Translations under genes and position numbers: made by a program | Shown: positions 4,922 through 9,015 of the stretch, piece by piece | Position numbering within the stretch: the stretch's first letter is position 1 | How the letters are laid out: every line of letters starts with the position of its first letter | Notes under the pieces: model-generated | What the model saw: the letters and a program-made list of their open reading frames with translations, nothing else | Database searches by the model: none | Told to the model about the DNA's origin: nothing | Assembly (NCBI GenBank): GCA_947446935.1 | Contig: CANFIV010000035.1 | Location: 1-9,015 of the forward strand | Source: Sphingomonadaceae bacterium | Lineage (GTDB): Bacteria; Pseudomonadota; Alphaproteobacteria; Sphingomonadales; Sphingomonadaceae | Length of the DNA: 9,015 bases | Direction: 5' to 3'

Positions 4922-5815
4922 ATGCCTGCGACCCCTGAAATCGTGGCCTTCTTCGATGAGCCGACGAACACTGCGAGCTATCTCGTTGCCGACCCTGCCA
5001 GCGGCACGGCAGCGGTGATCGACCCCGTGCTCGATTTCGATCAGGCTTCGGCCCGGATCGGTTCAGGCTCGATCGAGGCGATCCTCGCCGCCGCCGCCGC
5101 GCGCGATTGGCGCATCGCCATTGTGCTCGAAACCCACGCGCATGCTGATCATCTGAGCGGCGCGAAACTGATCGCCGCGCGGACCGGGGCTTGGATCGGG
5201 ATCGGCGCAGACATCACCGCGGTGCAGAAAACCTTCGCCCCCCTATTCGGGGCGACCGATCTCCTGCCGGATGGCGGCGATTTCGATCGTCTGCTTCATG
5301 ATGGTGAGGCCATCGCGCTCGGCACGCTGGCCTTCACAGTCATGCACACACCCGGCCACACGCCGGCCTGCGTCAGCTACAGGATCGCCGATGCGGTCTT
5401 TGTCGGCGATACCGTGTTCATGCCCGATTACGGCACGGCGCGCGCCGATTTCCCAGGCGGTGATGCCCACGCGCTCTACCGCTCGATCCGTCGCCTGCTT
5501 GAACTGCCAAGCGATACACGGCTGTTCTTGTGCCACGACTACAAAGCGCCCGGCCGAGCCGACTATGTGTGGGAGACGACCGTGGCGGCGCAGCGCGCAG
5601 GGAACATTCAAGCGCATGACGGGATCGACGAAGCCGCGTTCGTCGCCCTGAGGCAAGCGCGCGATGCGGGTCTGGCCCCGCCGAAGCTGCTCTTGCCCTC
5701 AATTCAGGTGAACATCCGCGCAGGCCGGATGCCGCCGGGGGAGGGTGGGGCTGGCCCAGCGCTGCGCTTGCCGCTGCGCGCGGACGATCCTTTTGCGGCT
5801 ACTCTTCTGTCCTGA
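4922..5815 (+). CDS. blh: Persulfide dioxygenase, ETHE1/Blh-like metallo-beta-lactamase-fold enzyme
   Basis: The 297-residue cytosolic enzyme should oxidise glutathione persulfide with O2 to glutathione and sulfite, using one iron. The MBL-fold signature THAHADH (71-77) supplies H72, H74, D76 and H77. H146 (TPGHTP), D163 (VGDTVF) and H205 (LCHDY) complete the metal set; ETHE1-type enzymes bind iron through two His and one Asp of these. MPDYGTARADFPGGDAH (167-183) is characteristic of the persulfide-dioxygenase branch and is not expected in glyoxalase II. The start at 4922 is set by AAAGGA and the promoter position. The gene diverges from the BigR-like repressor and is likely derepressed by persulfide. 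Its 3' end overlaps that of lptG by 17 bases, tail to tail. No sulfide:quinone oxidoreductase domain or gene accompanies it. Confidence 0.93.
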   Translation: MPATPEIVAFFDEPTNTASYLVADPASGTAAVIDPVLDFDQASARIGSGSIEAILAAAAARDWRIAIVLETHAHADHLSGAKLIAARTGAWIGIGADITAVQKTFAPLFGATDLLPDGGDFDRLLHDGEAIALGTLAFTVMHTPGHTPACVSYRIADAVFVGDTVFMPDYGTARADFPGGDAHALYRSIRRLLELPSDTRLFLCHDYKAPGRADYVWETTVAAQRAGNIQAHDGIDEAAFVALRQARDAGLAPPKLLLPSIQVNIRAGRMPPGEGGAGPALRLPLRADDPFAATLLS

Positions 5816-6899
5816 CCAACACGGTCTCGCCGATCAGCAGGAACAGAAAGAAGGGCGCCCAGGCGGCAAGGATGGGCGGATAACCGCCGAAATTGCCCAT
5901 CGCCAGCGCGGCGTTGTCGACCACGAAATAGGCGAATCCCAGCGCCATGCCGATCACCGCGCGCACGAACAGGCGTCCTGAACGCGCGAGGCCGAACGCG
6001 GCGACCGCGCCCAGCAGCGGCATGAGCAGGGCTGAAAGCGGCCCCGAAATCTTGTGCCACCATTTGCCTTCCAGCTCGCTCGTGCGGTAGCCGGCGGCGC
6101 GGATGGCATTGATGGACTCGGTGAGCTGAGGCAGCGACTCCCCGTCGGCATCGGCCTTGCGGATCACCACTTGCGCCGGATCGACGGCCTTCGCGAAGAC
6201 CTGGCTTGGCGGATAGGTCGTGCGCCGCGCGCTCTGCACGTCGAAGCCGGTCGGTTTCTCGAAGTGCCAGCCGGGTTTGGCATAGGTTGCGCCGGGCGAG
6301 CGCACGATCTCCACGACCACGCCGCCCGGATCGCGCCGATACCAGCTGACATCGCGCATGTGCATCGCAGCGCCGCGTCCTTCAATCGCTTTGGCGAAGA
6401 GAATGTTCTGCCCGTCCTGCAGCCAGACGTTGGTCTTGACTGCGCTGTCGCGCGGGATCGGCCCATAATCGACCGCCTGCCACGCTTTGAGCGTGGCGCT
6501 CGAACGGACGACAACCCGTTCGGTAAAACCAAGAGTGAGCAGCGCTGTCACCGCCGCGACGAGGAACAACGGTGCGAGGATCTGGTGCGCAGATAGCCCG
6601 GCGGCCTTGAGCGCGATCACTTCGCTGTTCTGGTTCAGCGTCATCAGCGTGATGATCGTGGCCAGCAGCACCGAATAGGGCAAAAAGCGGCTGACCAGCT
6701 GCGGCATGCGCAAGCTGACATACGTCCAGAGCTCCCCCTGCCCGTTGCCGGGCGCGGCCAGAATCCGGCCGCTCTCGCTCAGCAGATCGAGCATCTGGAG
6801 GATCAGTACGAGCATCAGCAGCACCGCGATGATGCGCGTCGCGAACATGCGCCCGATGTAGAGCATCACCGTGCGCGAGGGGAAAAACTCAAACTGCAT
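5799..6899 (-). CDS. lptG: LptG, permease subunit of the Lpt lipid/LPS export ABC transporter
   Basis: The 366-residue inner-membrane protein of the YjgP/YjgQ family pairs with LptF and the ATPase LptB2 to extract (lipo)polysaccharide lipid from the inner membrane and pass it to LptC and LptA. Membrane helices are visible at about 21-41, 66-88, 105-127, 283-303, 309-331 and 342-362. A large periplasmic jellyroll (about 130-275) lies between helices 3 and 4. NSEVIALKAAGLSAHQI (91-107) is the conserved cytoplasmic coupling region. The frame stays open 39 codons upstream inside lptF, but family alignment (MQFEFFPSRTVMLYIGR) supports ATG 6899. This gives an 11-base overlap with the end of lptF and points to translational coupling. 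If the host is a sphingomonad lacking classical LPS, the cargo may be another outer-membrane lipid; that is inference. Confidence 0.95.
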   Translation of the reverse strand: MQFEFFPSRTVMLYIGRMFATRIIAVLLMLVLILQMLDLLSESGRILAAPGNGQGELWTYVSLRMPQLVSRFLPYSVLLATIITLMTLNQNSEVIALKAAGLSAHQILAPLFLVAAVTALLTLGFTERVVVRSSATLKAWQAVDYGPIPRDSAVKTNVWLQDGQNILFAKAIEGRGAAMHMRDVSWYRRDPGGVVVEIVRSPGATYAKPGWHFEKPTGFDVQSARRTTYPPSQVFAKAVDPAQVVIRKADADGESLPQLTESINAIRAAGYRTSELEGKWWHKISGPLSALLMPLLGAVAAFGLARSGRLFVRAVIGMALGFAYFVVDNAALAMGNFGGYPPILAAWAPFFLFLLIGETVLVRTEE

Positions 6900-8112
6900 C
6901 GCTGGCCCCCGCCAGTTGCGGTTTGCGCGCGGCAAACAGCTTCTGCACCGCGCGTGTGATCTTGGCGAAGCCGGTCTCAAGCCCGCCGATGGGCTGCCCG
7001 CCGGGCACATAGGCAAGCTGCCGATACATCCACATGATCAGCGCTGCAAACAGCACGAACGGGCCCCACAGCGCCAGCGTGGGATCGATGCGGCCAAGGC
7101 TGGAGACGTCCTGCCCGTATTCGTTGACCTTGTGATAGGCGACCACCATCACGATCGAGAGGAACACGCCGAGTGCCGAGCTGGACCGCTTCGGCGGCAC
7201 GGCCAACGCGACCGCAAGCAGTGGCAGCAGGAACATCATCGCCACTTCGACGAGGCGGTAGTTGAGGCTGGCGATGCTTTGATAGCGCGCGGCCTGTGAG
7301 GAGTCCTTGCTCCAGCCGATGCGCAGCAGCTCTGGCAGGAAATACTCGCGGTCTCGTTCGCCGCGGCTGCGGAACTGTTCGATGCGAGGCAAGTCGATCG
7401 GCAGGTCGTGCGTCGCGAAGGTCAGCACGCGGGGCGAATTGATCCCGGGGCCATCCTGCACAATCTGGCCCTCGGTCAGCCGCAGGATCACCGTATCGGG
7501 GTTTTCCTTGTTGGCGAAGAATTGCCCCTCGCGCGCCGAGATGACGAGCACCTGTCCGTCCTTGGCCGCGATCCGCGCGAAAATCCCGCGCAAGTCACGC
7601 CCCTCGTCGCGGCTGGCATCAACCCGCAGCGCGGTGCGATCCTGCAGCGTGTTGAACTCGCCGACCTTGATCGAGGCCCCGAGTGCGCCCGAGCGCAGAT
7701 CGAACTGCAGCTGCTCGTAATAATAGCGCGAAAGCGGCTGGAGATAGCCGACGATCAGAAGATTGAGCGCGGCCAGCACGATCGTCAAGAGATAGGGCAC
7801 GCGCAGCAGGCGGGTATAGGACAGGCCGACCGCGCGCATCACATCGAGCTCGGACGAAGTGGCGAGCCGGCGGAATGCCAGCAGAATGCCGAGCATGAGC
7901 CCGAGCGGAATGGCGAGGCTGGCATATTCCGGCAGGAGATTGGCCAGCATCTTGAACACGACACTCACCGGACCGCCCTCTGTCGCGACGAAATCGAACA
8001 GCTTGAGCATCTTGTCGAGCACAAGCAGCGACGCGGCGATCACAAACACCGACAGCATCGGCACGATCACGAGCCGGGCGATATATTTGTCAGTGGCGGT
8101 CAGGAAGGTCAA
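6889..8112 (-). CDS. lptF: LptF, permease subunit of the Lpt lipid/LPS export ABC transporter
   Basis: The 407-residue partner of LptG has helices at about 14-35, 55-80 and 103-124, a periplasmic jellyroll (about 130-270), and helices at about 285-305, 311-328 and 345-365. The coupling region SSELDVMRAVGLSYTRLL (86-103) matches the family. A basic, probably cytoplasmic tail (365-407, containing VPGGQPIGGLETGF) follows the last helix. The likely start is TTG at 8112, giving MTFLTATDKYIARL, which aligns with usual LptF N-termini. No ATG is available between the upstream in-frame TAA (8154-8152) and residue 19 (within the first helix), and no Shine-Dalgarno is obvious. The gene is first in the lptFG pair, 134 bp downstream of clpS; no clear promoter is visible in that gap, so readthrough from clpS is possible. 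Confidence 0.95.
   Translation of the reverse strand: MTFLTATDKYIARLVIVPMLSVFVIAASLLVLDKMLKLFDFVATEGGPVSVVFKMLANLLPEYASLAIPLGLMLGILLAFRRLATSSELDVMRAVGLSYTRLLRVPYLLTIVLAALNLLIVGYLQPLSRYYYEQLQFDLRSGALGASIKVGEFNTLQDRTALRVDASRDEGRDLRGIFARIAAKDGQVLVISAREGQFFANKENPDTVILRLTEGQIVQDGPGINSPRVLTFATHDLPIDLPRIEQFRSRGERDREYFLPELLRIGWSKDSSQAARYQSIASLNYRLVEVAMMFLLPLLAVALAVPPKRSSSALGVFLSIVMVVAYHKVNEYGQDVSSLGRIDPTLALWGPFVLFAALIMWMYRQLAYVPGGQPIGGLETGFAKITRAVQKLFAARKPQLAGASDAV
6902..6915 (-). promoter_or_regulatory. Hairpin holding the lptG Shine-Dalgarno-like G tract
   Basis: On the mRNA strand CTGGC-GGGG-GCCAG forms a perfect 5-bp stem whose loop is the only G-rich tract upstream of lptG, ending two bases before its ATG. 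Ribosomes finishing lptF would open it, which fits coupled translation of the overlapping pair. Confidence 0.4.
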
Positions 8113-8230
8113 AGGCGGGGCGGCTCGTTGCGACCGGAATGGAGCGTCCGGTTAGCCCGGTTCAGAGGCGGGCGGAAGTTGAAAATGCGGCCGAGGCTTG
8201 CTGTTGCGCGAACCTTGGCCTGACTCATGG

Positions 8231-8251
8231 CCCGATTCGCGGCGAATCAGG
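8231..8251. terminator. Hairpin over the clpS stop codon
   Basis: On the minus strand CCTGATTCG-CCG-CGAATCGGG forms a 9-bp stem (one U-G wobble) with a 3-base loop, and includes the clpS TGA. It is not followed by a U-tract in the clpS direction (GCCATG). In the plus direction CCTTTT follows. It may limit readthrough into lptF or protect the 3' end; intrinsic terminator status is doubtful. Confidence 0.4.
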
Positions 8252-8675
8252 CCTTTTCAAGCGTGCACTGCAACGGGTGCTGATTCTGGCGTGCGAAATC
8301 CATGACCTGATTCACTTTGGTTTCGGCGATCTCGTAAGGGAAAATTCCGCAGACGCCGACGCCCTTCTGGTGGACATGGAGCATCACCCGCGTCGCCTGC
8401 TCCAGATCCATATGGAAGAAGCGCTTGAGCACCATGACGACGAATTCCATCGGCGTATAGTCGTCGTTCAGCATCAAGACTTTGAACATACTCGGTTTTT
8501 TGGACCGGGTGCGGGTCTTGGTGGCAATGCCGATCTGGTCGTCGCCGTCGCCGCCTCCGGGGCCTTTCGGCGTGTCTCCATCGCCTGCGCGCACCGCAAT
8601 CAGGCTGTGCGCCGCCACGAAGCCATCATATGCGGCAGAGCCCTCAGGGGCGTTGGAGACAGCGGACAAAGTCAT
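8247..8675 (-). CDS. clpS: ClpS, N-end-rule adaptor of the ClpAP protease
   Basis: The 142-residue cytosolic adaptor delivers proteins with N-terminal bulky hydrophobic residues (Leu, Phe, Tyr, Trp) to ClpA. The core domain (about 63-142) holds the ligand pocket: N70, D71 and D72 in [11 protein letters not shown]76 in the gatekeeper position, and H102 in [19 protein letters not shown] (109-121) and the C-terminal [10 protein letters not shown] are conserved. Residues 1-62 form a longer than usual, probably disordered leader rich in Gly and Asp (GPGGGDGDD, 38-46), followed by basic [12 protein letters not shown] 8675 is chosen because a promoter-like pair ends just upstream and the frame beyond it encodes nothing ClpS-like. 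No Shine-Dalgarno precedes it, so translation may be leaderless. It lies between a phasin gene and lptF. Confidence 0.93.
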   Translation of the reverse strand: MTLSAVSNAPEGSAAYDGFVAAHSLIAVRAGDGDTPKGPGGGDGDDQIGIATKTRTRSKKPSMFKVLMLNDDYTPMEFVVMVLKRFFHMDLEQATRVMLHVHQKGVGVCGIFPYEIAETKVNQVMDFARQNQHPLQCTLEKA

Positions 8676-8684
8676 GATTGCGTC

Positions 8685-8713
8685 AATATCGCATCGCACC
8701 GCCCCTCGTACAA
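8685..8713 (-). promoter_or_regulatory. Candidate clpS promoter
   Basis: On the minus strand CTTGTAC with -35 hexamer TTGTAC (8713-8708) and GATATT (8690-8685) are separated by 17 bases. The predicted start at 8679-8678 leaves only 3-4 bases before the clpS ATG, consistent with the missing Shine-Dalgarno. The hexamers match consensus only moderately. Confidence 0.4.
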
Positions 8714-8783
8714 GAGGCCGCACGGCACTTGGCCCGAAAGTCTGCACAAGATCGCTCTCCGCAAGGTGCTCCAACGAAAGCGA

Positions 8784-8809
8784 GCCGGGCGGGGTGTCCC
8801 CCGTCCGGC
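8784..8809 (-). terminator. Strong GC-rich hairpin, likely end of the phasin transcript
   Basis: An 11-bp stem (8784-8794 with 8799-8809, one A-C mismatch on the RNA) closes a 4-base loop. On the minus strand it is followed by TCGCTTTCG, a poor U-tract. It lies 49 bp downstream of the phasin stop and about 109 bp before clpS, the position expected for a terminator. Confidence 0.5.
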
Positions 8810-8826
8810 CCGTTTCCAATTGCATC

Positions 8827-8847
8827 GGGCTGCGCCTCGGCGCGCCC
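8827..8847 (-). terminator. Second hairpin directly after the phasin gene
   Basis: On the minus strand GGGCGCGC-CGAG-GCGC(A)GCCC forms an 8-bp stem with a single bulged A and a 4-base loop, 10 bases after the phasin stop. There is no U-run. Together with the hairpin at 8784-8809 it forms a tandem structure that probably ends or stabilises the phasin mRNA. Confidence 0.35.
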
Positions 8848-8857
8848 GGCAGTCCGA

Positions 8858-9015
8858 TCAGGCGGCCTGCTTGATCTTTTCGACCGCGAGGCTGACGCGG
8901 TTCGAGATCGGCTGGAAAGCTTCGCTGGCCAGCTTGAGCATGGCTTCGCTGTTCTTCGAGCTGGCGGCAACCGCAGCGTCGAACTGCTTGCGCAACATGG
9001 CGTTCTGCTTCTCGA
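8858..9015 (-). CDS. Phasin family protein, C-terminal end (cut by the window edge)
   Basis: Only the last 51 codons and the TGA are visible; the start is outside the window. The fragment has the alternating Ala/charged amphipathic helix of phasins, for example [20 protein letters not shown] (10-29), followed by [11 protein letters not shown] (30-40) and [11 protein letters not shown] at the end, which is typical of Phasin_2-type proteins. Phasins coat polyhydroxyalkanoate granules and control their size. Related proteins also occur in strains that do not store PHA, so granule function is not proven. It is followed by two hairpins and then clpS. Confidence 0.8.
   Translation of the reverse strand, partial: EKQNAMLRKQFDAAVAASSKNSEAMLKLASEAFQPISNRVSLAVEKIKQAA

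Noticed and set aside
4922..5815. Glyoxalase II or generic beta-lactamase function for the MBL-fold protein.
   Set aside because: The MPDYGTARADFPGG motif, the reduced metal set and the sulfur-gene neighbours fit a persulfide dioxygenase better.
6900..7016. 39-residue upstream extension of LptG.
   Set aside because: It is read in another phase inside the lptF coding tail, is Arg/Pro/Cys-rich and matches no LptG N-terminus; ATG 6899 does.
7408..8223. A 271-codon plus-strand frame antisense to lptF.
   Set aside because: The composition (His, Gln, Arg, Glu repeats) is what high-GC antisense of a membrane gene gives, and no domain is recognisable.
8676..8825. 50-residue upstream extension of ClpS to an ATG at 8825.
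   Set aside because: It would run through the phasin terminator hairpin and the candidate clpS promoter, and has no ClpS-like sequence.
1..9015. Insertion sequence, prophage, CRISPR array or attachment site.
   Set aside because: No transposase, integrase, terminal inverted repeats or regularly spaced direct repeats were seen; the only tandem repeat is the short 13-bp array at 757-808, which has no spacers.

Overview
The window looks like chromosomal DNA of a high-GC alphaproteobacterium. The LptF/LptG, ClpS and phasin sequences, together with the gene order phasin-clpS-lptF-lptG, read like a sphingomonad (Novosphingobium/Erythrobacter type). This placement is my recognition of the protein sequences, not a search result. 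I see no insertion sequence, tRNA, rRNA, CRISPR array or phage gene. Coding density is very high and no stretch over about 190 bases lacks a gene.

Layout, left to right. (1) 1-665, minus: N-terminal part of an AI-2E-family membrane transporter that runs off the left edge. (2) 803-1981, minus: a two-lobed GNAT-fold acyltransferase-like protein, with a degenerate 4 x 13 bp tandem repeat spanning its stop codon. (3) 2116-3231, plus: a membrane fatty-acid-desaturase-family protein, divergent from the GNAT gene across a 134-bp gap. (4) 3235-5815: a reactive-sulfur module. On the minus strand a three-gene operon encodes a BigR/SqrR-type ArsR repressor, a membrane-anchored rhodanese and a TauE/SafE permease. 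On the plus strand, diverging from it, is a persulfide dioxygenase. (5) 5799-8112, minus: lptG and lptF, the membrane pair of the Lpt lipid exporter, overlapping by 11 bases. (6) 8247-8675, minus: clpS, the N-end-rule adaptor of ClpAP. (7) 8858-9015, minus: the C-terminal end of a phasin.

The best-supported functional unit is the sulfur module. The dioxygenase would oxidise glutathione persulfide to sulfite, the rhodanese would move sulfane sulfur between persulfide, sulfite and thiosulfate, and the permease would export sulfite or a related anion. The repressor carries the two cysteines (C36, C103) expected of persulfide-sensing family members. The 69-bp gap between repressor and dioxygenase holds a 37-bp quasi-palindrome whose arms supply the -35 elements of two overlapping, outward-reading promoters. 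The repressor transcript would then be leaderless.

The GNAT/desaturase pair suggests a lipid-acylation role. In a sphingomonad, a bacterial ceramide synthase (bCerS-like) role for the GNAT protein is an attractive but unproven idea. Most of the rest is ordinary housekeeping sequence; the findings below concern mainly regulatory architecture, gene starts and overlaps.
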